Shown in pieces: positions 8,881-16,104 of a stretch of DNA of 64,000 nucleotides (positions are counted from its first letter, which is position 1; each line of letters begins with the position of its first letter). Under the pieces are notes generated by a model that was given only the letters and a program-made list of their open reading frames with translations, was not told the DNA's origin and did not search any database. This stretch comes from Halorubrum sp. 2020YC2. Its GTDB lineage: Archaea; Halobacteriota; Halobacteria; Halobacteriales; Haloferacaceae. Both the position numbers and the translations under genes were made by a program. The stretch covers positions 2,790,001 through 2,854,000 of the forward strand of contig NZ_CP076019.1 of NCBI RefSeq assembly GCF_018623055.1. The letters are read 5' to 3'.

Positions 8881-9630
8881 TCACTCCGTCGGCGTCGGGT
8901 CGAGCGCGACGTGGTCGAACCCGCGGTCAGCGAGCCGCTCCGCGGCCCGGTCGGTGACCGAGGGCGCGACGAGTATCCCGCGGACGGCCGGCGGGTCGCC
9001 GGAGTCGCTCCCGCCGTCGACCCCCAGTTCCTCTCCGAGCGCCCGCACGTACCGGGCGAGCTGCCCGACCGCGTCCGGGCCGACCCGGCGGCGTTTCAGC
9101 TCGACGACGACCGGCGTCCCCTCGTCGTCGACGCCGAAGACGTCCATCGGACCGGCGCTGGAGGAGCGCTCGGTCTCTCTCGGCTCGAACCCGGGTTCGA
9201 CGAGGTCGGGACGTTCCAAGATTCGGGTTCGGAGGTCCTCCTCGCTGCCGTGGAGTTCGAGGTCTCGGCCGCCCGTCACGGCCATCGCTGAGAGCTGGTG
9301 AACGTCGGAAAAGCGGACCGTCAGCGTCTCGTCGGGGTTATCCCGGGTCGAGACCACGCGGAGCCGCCCCTCGCGGACCGCGGCGCGGTGTTGCGACCCC
9401 GGCGGCTGCCAGTTGACCGGCTGGCGCCCCTCGTCGGTGTGGACGAGGGCGGCGCCGTCGGGCTTCAACACCAGCAGGCGGTCGCCCGCGCCGAGGTCCG
9501 AGGCGGCCCGTCCCTCGTAGGTGACCGTACAGCGGCCGAAGGCGCTGACGAGGTCGCCGCGCTCGAAGGCGTCCTCCAGCTCCCAGAGGGCCTCGCGGTG
9601 GCTCGGGTCGTGGACGCTCGTGACTGTCAC
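8881..9630 (-). CDS. nucS: Endonuclease NucS
   Basis: Archaeal/actinobacterial RecB-fold nuclease that cuts branched or mismatched DNA and is linked to mismatch repair through the sliding clamp. The C-terminal half has the PD-(D/E)XK core: [12 protein letters not shown], then [11 protein letters not shown] (catalytic Glu and Lys), followed by AVGQLARYV. The N-terminal half is the beta-rich DNA-binding and dimerisation domain. GTG 9630 gives [10 protein letters not shown] and 249 aa; an upstream TTG (9657) would add nine basic residues and is less likely. Notably the window also holds MutS (39435). The extreme C-terminus does not show an obvious PCNA-interacting motif. Confidence 0.88.
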   Translation of the reverse strand: MTVTSVHDPSHREALWELEDAFERGDLVSAFGRCTVTYEGRAASDLGAGDRLLVLKPDGAALVHTDEGRQPVNWQPPGSQHRAAVREGRLRVVSTRDNPDETLTVRFSDVHQLSAMAVTGGRDLELHGSEEDLRTRILERPDLVEPGFEPRETERSSSAGPMDVFGVDDEGTPVVVELKRRRVGPDAVGQLARYVRALGEELGVDGGSDSGDPPAVRGILVAPSVTDRAAERLADRGFDHVALDPTPTE

Positions 9631-9684
9631 TAACCGTCGTAAGCGCCGGCGGCTCAAAAAGGACGCGAGCCGAGGAGTCCGGTC

Positions 9685-9834
9685 TCAGTCCCCCCGCCGC
9701 GACACGACGATGCCGGCGACGAAGAGGACCGCCCCGAGCGCGAAGGCGGCGATACGAAGCGTCGTGTCCGAGACGAGGAATCCGGCCAGGACCGAGACGC
9801 CGAATCCGGAGTGTAACACCGCTGTGAGGTTCAT
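9685..9834 (-). CDS. Small two-helix membrane protein
   Basis: A 49-aa open frame starting MNLTAVLHSG and ending SRRGD. It has two hydrophobic stretches (about residues 9-21 and 28-45) separated by a short polar turn, and basic residues at the end. This fits a small membrane protein of two short helices. Codon use matches host genes, with strong G/C at third positions. No function is suggested by neighbours: NucS lies 54 nt downstream on the same strand. I think it is a real gene, but it is small enough that conservation should be checked. Confidence 0.55.
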   Translation of the reverse strand: MNLTAVLHSGFGVSVLAGFLVSDTTLRIAAFALGAVLFVAGIVVSRRGD

Positions 9835-9980
9835 ACGACCAGTACGGTCGCGTCGCACAAAAGCCGGTCGGACCCGTTACCGCGACGGTCCGATCGCCTC
9901 GCGCGGATCGTTCATGCTGTCACAGTCGCTCACGACTCCGCGTCGTTCCGTGAAGCGCGTTTAGCGTCGAAAATCCGTCC

Positions 9981-10370
9981 TCAGTAGCTTTCGATCTCGA
10001 CGTCCAGTCGCTCGAAGTCGTCGACGTTTCGGGTCAGGACCGGTTCCTCGACGACCTCGGCGGTTGCGGCGATGATCACGTTGCCGTCGCCAACCGGTGT
10101 TCCTTCGTTCTGTAGCTCACCCGCGAGTCGACCGGCCTTCCGCATGACAGCGGTGTCGGCCGGGTGGATCGGCTTCGAGGCGAGGATGTCTTCGACCTTT
10201 TGACGCTCGCTCTCTGACTCGGTCGCTCGGGCGATACCGCAGTACAGTTCGAACAGCGTCACCGAGGAGATGCGCTGCCGGACCAGTTCCGTTTCCAACT
10301 CCCGAGCTTTCTCGACGGCGTCCCCGTCTCCGTTCATCAGGTCGATGAGAAACGACGTGTCCAGCAGCAC
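9981..10370 (-). CDS. vapC: VapC-family PIN-domain toxin
   Basis: Ribonuclease toxin of a VapBC pair. The PIN fold acidic residues are visible: LLDTSFLIDL (Asp4), the Glu in SSVTLFELYCG, and PVGDGNVIIAATA (Asp near residue 95), then VLTRNVDDFERL at the C-terminal end. At 129 aa it is the usual length. The GTG start lies one base after the stop of the antitoxin gene, so the two are co-transcribed and coupled. Known family members cut tRNA or rRNA; the target here cannot be read from sequence. Confidence 0.88.
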   Translation of the reverse strand: MLLDTSFLIDLMNGDGDAVEKARELETELVRQRISSVTLFELYCGIARATESESERQKVEDILASKPIHPADTAVMRKAGRLAGELQNEGTPVGDGNVIIAATAEVVEEPVLTRNVDDFERLDVEIESY

Positions 10371-10371
10371 G

Positions 10372-10608
10372 CTACGCCTCCCGAAGCCGGTCGGCGGTGT
10401 CCTCTAGCTCGGCGGCGCGTCGATCACGTCGTTCCTCGACGGCTTCTCGGAGCGCATCGGCCTCCTCGTCGCTCAGGACCCCCGCGAGTTCCAGCAGCGA
10501 TCGCTCGCCGGCGAGCCGGAGAACGACGTCGGAGAACGTCTCGTCGTCTCGCTTGTGAGCGGCGAGCCGCTCGTAGGCCTCCTCGGAGAGACGGATGCTC
10601 TTCGACAT
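10372..10608 (-). CDS. vapB: VapB-type antitoxin
   Basis: A 78-aa antitoxin. MSKSIRLSEEAYERLAAHK is a ribbon-helix-helix-like start; the acidic tail (EERRDRRAAELEDTADRL) should wrap the toxin. It comes first in the operon and its stop lies one base before the vapC start. It likely represses its own promoter through the inverted repeat directly upstream (10613-10624). ATG 10608 is the first start after that site. Confidence 0.85.
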   Translation of the reverse strand: MSKSIRLSEEAYERLAAHKRDDETFSDVVLRLAGERSLLELAGVLSDEEADALREAVEERRDRRAAELEDTADRLREA

Positions 10609-10612
10609 GTGT

Positions 10613-10624
10613 ATACGGTCGTAT
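10613..10624. promoter_or_regulatory. Inverted repeat, likely VapB operator
   Basis: ATACG-gt-CGTAT is a perfect 5-bp inverted repeat with a 2-base spacer, four bases upstream of the vapB start. Its position and symmetry fit binding of a ribbon-helix-helix dimer for autorepression. This is inference from position only. Confidence 0.45.
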
Positions 10625-10665
10625 GCTGCTCACAAAGGCTTTTTTCAGGAACCGACGCTGCCCGT

Positions 10666-11955
10666 CTACGTCCCGTGTTCCCAGCTACCCATGTACTTGC
10701 GCTGCTCGTCGGTGAGGTCGTCGTACTCGACGCCCTCGGCGGCCAGCTTGATGTCCGCGACCTCGCGGTCGAGCTCGTCGGGCACGTCGTGGACGCCGGC
10801 GTCGTACGCGTCGCCGTTGGCGGCCAGTTCGCGGACGACGACCGCCTGAACGCCGAAGCTCTGGTCCATCACCTCGACCGGGTGGCCGAGGGCGATGGGG
10901 GCGGCGAGGTTGACGAGCCGCCCTTCGGCGATCACGTTCAGGACCCGGCCGTCGGGCATCTCGAACCCCTCGACGCCGTCGCGGACCTCGTAGCGGTCCA
11001 CGGCGAGATCGTCGAGGTGGTCGAGGTTCACCTCCACGTCGAAGTGGCCGGCGTTCGCGAGGAGGACGCCGTCGTCCATCTCCTCGAAGTGCTCGCGGGT
11101 GATCACGTCGCGGTTACCCGTCGTCGTGATGAACACGTCGCCCTTCTTCGCTGCCTCTGTCATGGGGAGCACCTCGTACCCCTCCATGTGCGCTTCGAGC
11201 GCCTTGCGGGGGTCGACCTCGCAGACGATGACGTTCGCGTTCTGCCCGGACGCCTTCTTGGCGACGCCCTTCCCGCACTGGCCGTACCCGCCGACGACGA
11301 CGTTCTTGCCGGCCCACGAGAGGTTCGTCGTCATCGCGATGGTCGCGAGCGACGACTCGCCCGTCCCGTGGACGTTGTCGAACAGCTGTTTCATCGGCGT
11401 GTCGTTCACGGCGAAGACGGGGTAGTCGAGCTCGCCGTCGGCGTCCATCGCGCGCAGGCGGTCGACGCCCGTGGTCGTCTCCTCGGCGCCGCCGACGACG
11501 GAGTCGATCAGGTCGGGGTACTCCTCGTGGACGAGCTTCACCATGTCCATCCCGTCGTCGACGGTGATGGTCGGCTCGTGGGCGATACAGGCGTGCATCG
11601 CGTCGTAGTACTCCTCGTCGTCGACGCCGCGGACGGCGTAGGAGGTGATCGACTCGTGCGCGTCGAGCGCGGCCGACACGTCGTCGTGCGTCGAGAGCGG
11701 GTTACAGCCGGTGATCGCGACCTCGGCGCCGCCCTCCGCGAGCAGCTCGACGAGGTTCGCCGTCTTCGCCTCGACGTGCATCGCCATCGCGATCGTCTCG
11801 CCTTCGAGCGGCTGCTCCTCGGCGAACTCCTCGCGGAGCGCGTTCAGTATCGGCATGTGCTGGAGCGCCCAGTCCATCTTCCGGCGCCCCTCCTCTCGGG
11901 CCGCCTCGACGTCCGAGAGGTGCTGTGACACCGGCGGGTACGCGGTTTCGCTCAT
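10666..11955 (-). CDS. ahcY: Adenosylhomocysteinase (SAH hydrolase)
   Basis: Splits S-adenosylhomocysteine into adenosine and homocysteine, removing the inhibitory product of SAM-dependent methylation. The NAD-binding Rossmann loop VVGGYGQCGKGVAKK is clear; MAMHVEAKTANLVELL and the SSLATIAMTTN region fit the substrate domain, and the C-terminus ends near QRKYMGSWEHGT. The 429-aa length is normal. ATG 11955 is chosen over a GTG six codons upstream. An MTA/SAH deaminase lies 2.3 kb away (14229), so this cell may have two routes from SAH, or the two may act in sequence as in methanogens. Confidence 0.93.
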   Translation of the reverse strand: MSETAYPPVSQHLSDVEAAREEGRRKMDWALQHMPILNALREEFAEEQPLEGETIAMAMHVEAKTANLVELLAEGGAEVAITGCNPLSTHDDVSAALDAHESITSYAVRGVDDEEYYDAMHACIAHEPTITVDDGMDMVKLVHEEYPDLIDSVVGGAEETTTGVDRLRAMDADGELDYPVFAVNDTPMKQLFDNVHGTGESSLATIAMTTNLSWAGKNVVVGGYGQCGKGVAKKASGQNANVIVCEVDPRKALEAHMEGYEVLPMTEAAKKGDVFITTTGNRDVITREHFEEMDDGVLLANAGHFDVEVNLDHLDDLAVDRYEVRDGVEGFEMPDGRVLNVIAEGRLVNLAAPIALGHPVEVMDQSFGVQAVVVRELAANGDAYDAGVHDVPDELDREVADIKLAAEGVEYDDLTDEQRKYMGSWEHGT

Positions 11956-12075
11956 ACCACTTGGTTCGCTCACGGCGCACTAAACCCTGCCGACACCGGA
12001 GTGCGCACCGAAAAGGGAAATTCGGTCGTCAGCGACCGTCGCTCGCGTCACCGAACCGAACTGCGGACCGGACCG

Positions 12076-13392
12076 TCAGTTACCGCCGGGACCGCCCGCG
12101 TGGTCCGGCGGGCCGCTCTCGCCGTCGTCCTCGTCATCCTCGTCGTCTTCCTCATCCTCTTCGTCTTCCTCGGATTCGCTCTCCTCCGCGTCGTCTTCTT
12201 CGGCGTCATCCTCGTCTGCGTCGTCTTCCTCGTCCGCGTCGTCGCCGCCCGGGCCGGCGTGGGCCGGCGGGCCGCCCTCGCCGCTCTCGTTGTCGCTATC
12301 GGGGCCCGCGTGGTCGGGGGCGTTCCCCGGCGCGCTCTCGTTCTCGTCGGTCTCGTTGCCGTCCGCGTCGCCGGGACCGCCCGCGTGGTCGGGGGCGTTA
12401 CCGGGGTTGTTCTCCGTCGCGAAGTCGGAGACGGCCGCGCCGATGCCGCCCTCGCGGTCGCTGATGTCCTCGATGAAGTCGCGCATCAGCTGGCCGAACG
12501 GCGTCTCCTCGACCGCCTCCTCCTCCCCGTCGGCCGTCAGCTCGACGGTCGTCGAGGCGCTCCGGTCGCCGTCGCTCGCGGTCACGTCGACCGAGACGTC
12601 CTCCTCGGCGGCGGGCAGGTCGACGGTGCCGTTCTCGTCCGTCTCGTACTCGCCCGTCCCCGCGTACGACGCGTTCTCGTCGGCGTCGTCCGCGAGGGCG
12701 ACGTCGACGGTCGCGTTCCCGAGCGGCTCGTCGTCGTCGGTCACCGTCACCGTTGGTTCCTCGTCGGTGTCGTCGACGTCGAGTTCGAGCCCGTCGGGCG
12801 CTTCGAACTCGGCCGTCTCGGAGACGCTCTCGTTCTCGTACTCCGCGGTGACCTCGACGGTCACGTCCTCCTCGGCGGCGGGGAGGCCGACGGTGCCGTT
12901 CGCGTCGGTCTCGTACTCGCCCTCGCCGGCGTAGGTGGCGTTCTCGTCGGCGGTCGTCACGTTCACCGACGCGTTCTCGACCGGCTCGTCGTCGTTCGTC
13001 ACCGTGACGACCGGCTCGCCGTCGGTGTCGTCGACGTCGAGTTCGAGCCCGTCGGGCGCTTCGAGGTCGACCGTCGTCGCGGCGGTGTCGTTACCGGCGG
13101 CCGCGACCTCGACGGTCACGTCCTCCTCGGGCGCTTCGAGGTCGACGGTGCCGTTGGCGTCCGTCTCGTACTCGCCCGCTCCCGCGTACGACTCGTTCTC
13201 CGCGTCGACCACGCTCACGTCGACCGTGGCGTTCTCGACCGCGGTTCCGTTATCGGTCACCGTGACCGTCGATGTCCCGTCCGCGTCCTCGTCGACGGCC
13301 ACTTCGAGGTGGCCGTCGGCGGCCGCGACGCCGGTCATCGCGCCGAGCGCGACGACCGCGATCAGTAGGATGGCTGTCGTGCGTTCGCTCAT
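12076..13392 (-). CDS. Secreted acidic protein with three Ig-like repeats and HAG-rich tail
   Basis: A 438-aa exported protein of unknown function. A Sec-type signal peptide (MSERTTAILLIAVVALGAM..., cut probably after AAA near residue 24) is followed by three repeats of about 90 aa, each with the sequence YAG-GEYETD-NGTV and APDGLELDVDDTD between them. These look like beta-sandwich (Ig/CARDB-like) modules. Then comes a short helical region (QLMRDFIEDI) and a very acidic tail containing four P-x-HAG motifs, for example PGNAPDHAG. There is no C-terminal membrane anchor or PGF-CTERM signal, so it is probably secreted or bound non-covalently to the S-layer. Many N-x-S/T sites could be glycosylated. 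A clear TATA box lies upstream. Confidence 0.85.
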   Translation of the reverse strand: MSERTTAILLIAVVALGAMTGVAAADGHLEVAVDEDADGTSTVTVTDNGTAVENATVDVSVVDAENESYAGAGEYETDANGTVDLEAPEEDVTVEVAAAGNDTAATTVDLEAPDGLELDVDDTDGEPVVTVTNDDEPVENASVNVTTADENATYAGEGEYETDANGTVGLPAAEEDVTVEVTAEYENESVSETAEFEAPDGLELDVDDTDEEPTVTVTDDDEPLGNATVDVALADDADENASYAGTGEYETDENGTVDLPAAEEDVSVDVTASDGDRSASTTVELTADGEEEAVEETPFGQLMRDFIEDISDREGGIGAAVSDFATENNPGNAPDHAGGPGDADGNETDENESAPGNAPDHAGPDSDNESGEGGPPAHAGPGGDDADEEDDADEDDAEEDDAEESESEEDEEDEEDDEDDEDDGESGPPDHAGGPGGN

Positions 13393-13419
13393 GTCCACTC
13401 GGGTCCAATCCCCGTTACC

Positions 13420-13430
13420 GTATAAAAAGG
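13420..13430 (-). promoter_or_regulatory. TATA box of the secreted repeat protein gene
   Basis: On the minus strand this reads CCTTTTTATAC, about 30 bases before ATG 13392. With the usual 25-base spacing, transcription would start within a few bases of the ATG, giving a leaderless or nearly leaderless mRNA. The following gap to 13639 shows no gene. Confidence 0.65.
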
Positions 13431-13639
13431 CGACTCGGTTAAGGCGGTTTAATTCGGTTTGTTATCGGGTTAACGGCGCTGAGGCGTTTCTTTTGGGAGA
13501 TCGGAGGTTCGGTGGGGGTTTCGCCGGTTATCGGCCCCCGATTCGCCCCCGGTTTCGGGTCGAACCTCACTCGCGCGCGATACGTGGTGTACGTTCGGGT
13601 CGCTGGCGAAGCACCCACTACCGAAGCTCCAGTCGCTCA

Positions 13640-14180
13640 TTTATAAATAGACGATGACGGATCGACGGAGAACACCTCCAAAGCCCCAGCCGCGAGGGCG
13701 ACGTACTCTCGCTGCGCGCTTCACTCAGTCGCTCACTGCGTTCGCTCCCTCGTTCCAGTGCTTACGTCGCCTACGTCGCCCTCGCGGCAGCGTGGCGCTA
13801 CGCGCCACGGGCAGCGAGGGACTCCGTCCCTCTGGCAACCGGGCTTCGCCCGGTGACAGCCGGCGGCTTCGCCGCCGGCGACTGCCCCTTTCAGTCCCAC
13901 CCCGCCCCGCACAGCAACCGTCGGAAGACGTTCCTGCTCGCTCACTCCGTTCGCTGCGCGGGCTGCGACTTCCGTGCTCCCGCTCGCTCCCGCCGGTCGC
14001 TCGCGGGACCGCACCTCACGCCTCCCCAGCCTCGCGGCTCACGGCTCGCGGCTTCGCCGCTCGCGTTCGCCGCGTCCCTCGCGCGTGCGGTTCGCGGCCT
14101 GCGGCCGCTCACCGGCACGCGCCACCGCGGTTCATTCATAAGAAGTACGTCAAACTCAGCTGCTCTATTTAAATACTGCC
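13640..14180 (+). repeat. Dispersed structured element, copy A (candidate ncRNA)
   Basis: The longest of four copies. It opens with the TATA-like TTTATAAAT (13640-13648) about 26 bases before CTCCAAAGCCCCAGCC. A 16-bp perfect stem (13690-13705 with 13772-13787) encloses a CGCTC-rich loop. Four short perfect hairpins with three-base loops follow back to back: 13792-13808, 13816-13832, 13838-13854 and 13859-13879. Then come the conserved single-stranded blocks TGCCCCTTTCAGTCCC and CACCTCACGCCTCCCCAGCC, and a long terminal hairpin at 14081-14122. The right end has CATTCATAAG and TTTAAATACTG. Neither strand has a convincing protein. It is either a transcribed structured RNA or a non-autonomous mobile repeat. 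Confidence 0.75.
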
Positions 14181-14228
14181 ACGTGGGTCGGCTTTGCGCG
14201 TCGCGTTCGGTCGCGGTCGCGCTGCGCG

Positions 14229-15548
14229 CTACGCCGATTCGACCCGCTCGACGAGGTCGCTCGCGGCGCCCGCGGCGCGCTCCTTGACCGCCTCCGCGTC
14301 GAGCGTCAGGACCTCGCAGTCGCGCATGAGGACTTCGCCGTCACAGACCGTGTGGCGCACGTCGCTCCCGCGGGCCGCGTACGCGAGATGGGAAACGGGG
14401 TCGTGGACCGGGGTGAGGTGCGGCGCGTCGAGGTCGACGACGGCGAGGTCGGCGGCCGCGCCTTCCTCGATCCGACCGCCGGGGAGGTTCAGGGCGTCCG
14501 CGCCGCCGGCCGTCGCCATCTCCACGACGGCCGCCGCGGGGACCGCGCTCGCGTCGTCCGCGGCCAGCTTCCCGAGCATCGCGGCGTCGCGCATCTCGTC
14601 GAACACGTCGAGGTCGTTGTTCGAGGCCGCGCCGTCGGTGCCGAGCGCGACGGTCACGCCCGCCTCGCGGAGGCGCCGGACCGGGGCCATCCCGCTCGCG
14701 AGCTTCATGTTCGAGGCCGGGCAGTGAACGATCGCGGTCCCCGCCTCCGCGAGGCGGTCGACCTCGGAGCCGTCGACGTGGACGCCGTGCGCGAAGAAGT
14801 CGTCCGGGCCGAGCGCGTCGAGGTCCTCGGCGTACGCGATCGGTCGCTCCCCGCGCTCGTCGACGATCGGGCCGACCTCGTCGGTCGTCTCGTTCGCGTG
14901 GAGGTGGACCGGAACGCCCGCCTCTCGCGCCTGCGCGACCCCTTCGCGGAGGTACTCCTCCCCGACCGTCGTCAGCGAGTGCGGCATGAACGCGGTGCGG
15001 ATCCGGCCGTCAGCGGCGCCGTCGAGTTCGCGGGCGACCGCGACGCTCTCCTCGACGTCCGCGCGGGCGTCCGCGTCGCCTTTGCCCACGGTCACGGCGC
15101 CGTGGCCGAGCCGAGCGCGCAGCCCCGCGCGGTCGACGGCCTCGGCCACTCGGTCCATCGCGAAGTACATGTCCGCGAACGCGGTCGTCCCCGACCGGAT
15201 CATCTCCAAGACGCCGAGCTCGGCGCCCGCCTCGATATCATCGGGCGTCAGTTCGGCCTCCGCCGGCCAGATGTCCTCTCGGAGCCACGGGTCGAGCGGC
15301 TTGTCGTCGGCGTAGCCGCGGAGGAGCGTCATCGCGACGTGCGTGTGCGCGTTGACGAGCCCGGGGATCACGAGCGACCCCGTCGCGTCGAGCGTCTCGT
15401 CGGCCGCCCCGCCGACCGCGTCGTCGACGTCGCTCGGTGCCCCGACGGCCCGGATCGTCCCCTCGTCTCGGTCGGCCGCGACGTCCGCCCGCTCGACCCG
15501 ACCGTCGGGTCGGAGCACTCGCCCGCCGCTGACGCGGAGCTGGTTCAT
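14229..15548 (-). CDS. mtaD: 5-methylthioadenosine/S-adenosylhomocysteine deaminase (amidohydrolase)
   Basis: Metal-dependent amidohydrolase that deaminates 5'-methylthioadenosine and/or SAH to the inosine forms. Metal and catalytic motifs are in order: NAHTHVAMTLLRG, IRSGTTAFADMY, HLHANETTDE, FAHGVHVD and ALGTDGAASNNDLD. The 439-aa length fits the MtaD/DadD group. ATG 15548 gives MNQLRVSGGRVL, the normal beta-rich start; the frame is open further upstream but that part overlaps mptD. Its substrate could also be 5'-deoxyadenosine or cytosine-like bases. It lies just after element A, whose right end is about 50 bases beyond its stop. It is divergent from mptD. Confidence 0.87.
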   Translation of the reverse strand: MNQLRVSGGRVLRPDGRVERADVAADRDEGTIRAVGAPSDVDDAVGGAADETLDATGSLVIPGLVNAHTHVAMTLLRGYADDKPLDPWLREDIWPAEAELTPDDIEAGAELGVLEMIRSGTTAFADMYFAMDRVAEAVDRAGLRARLGHGAVTVGKGDADARADVEESVAVARELDGAADGRIRTAFMPHSLTTVGEEYLREGVAQAREAGVPVHLHANETTDEVGPIVDERGERPIAYAEDLDALGPDDFFAHGVHVDGSEVDRLAEAGTAIVHCPASNMKLASGMAPVRRLREAGVTVALGTDGAASNNDLDVFDEMRDAAMLGKLAADDASAVPAAAVVEMATAGGADALNLPGGRIEEGAAADLAVVDLDAPHLTPVHDPVSHLAYAARGSDVRHTVCDGEVLMRDCEVLTLDAEAVKERAAGAASDLVERVESA

Positions 15549-15639
15549 ACCGGTCCGTTCCGGCCGCCGCACCAAACGCCTTCGGTTCCCGGCTCGCCCG
15601 CGCCAGAAGCTTCTTGCCCGCCGGCGGCCGCGTTCCGGC

Positions 15640-15984
15640 ATGGCAACCGACGCCCAGCAGGCGTGCTTCGAGGCGGGGATCAAGTTCGGCTCGCTGTATC
15701 ATCAGTTCGCCGGCACGCCGGTCAGCCCGTCGAGCACGCGGAGCCTGGAGACCGCGATGGCGGAGGCGATAGAGAACCAGCCGCACTGCGAGGCGGTCGA
15801 CGTGACGATCCACAACGACCGCGTCGCGGACGACATCGACCACGAGAACGGCTACACCGAACTCACCGGCTCGCTGATGGACGTCGAGATGCGGATCGAG
15901 CACGAGGGCGTCACCGTCCGTACCCGGATGGCGATGGCGGACGGCTACCCCCTGATGGAGTTGGTCGAGGTGCTCGACGGCTGA
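15640..15984 (+). CDS. mptD: Archaeal dihydroneopterin aldolase MptD
   Basis: Converts 7,8-dihydroneopterin to 6-hydroxymethyl-dihydropterin in archaeal folate/methanopterin synthesis. The 114-aa protein carries the DUF381/MptD signature: ACFEAGIKFGSLYHQF and GTPVSPSS near the N-terminus, then EAVDVTIHND. Length matches the family. ATG 15640 starts MATDAQQACFEAG. It stands alone between the divergent deaminase and the ABC importer. Confidence 0.9.
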   Translation: MATDAQQACFEAGIKFGSLYHQFAGTPVSPSSTRSLETAMAEAIENQPHCEAVDVTIHNDRVADDIDHENGYTELTGSLMDVEMRIEHEGVTVRTRMAMADGYPLMELVEVLDG

Positions 15985-16074
15985 GCTACCCGCGGCCCCA
16001 CCGGGCTTCGCCCATTTTGGACGCCCGCTTCGTGTCAAATTATTCCGCAAGTGGCCGGGAACATGGAGGAAGAT

Positions 16075-16082
16075 TTTAGTAT
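16075..16082 (+). promoter_or_regulatory. TATA box of the peptide-type ABC importer operon
   Basis: TTTTAGTA lies about 27 bases before ATG 16105, in an AT-rich gap. The spacing predicts a start at or near the ATG (leaderless mRNA) for the 16105-23625 operon. Confidence 0.55.
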
Positions 16083-16104
16083 TGGCTATCTGAATTGACA
16101 CTAC

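Noticed and set aside
12001-13368. 455-codon plus-strand frame
   Set aside because: It mirrors the repeats of the secreted protein on the other strand; the repeat pattern comes from that gene, which also has a signal peptide and TATA box.
13854-14287. Small Arg/Ser-rich frames inside element A (and the matching ones in B, C, D)
   Set aside because: They change frame between copies while the hairpin stems stay paired, so structure rather than protein is conserved.
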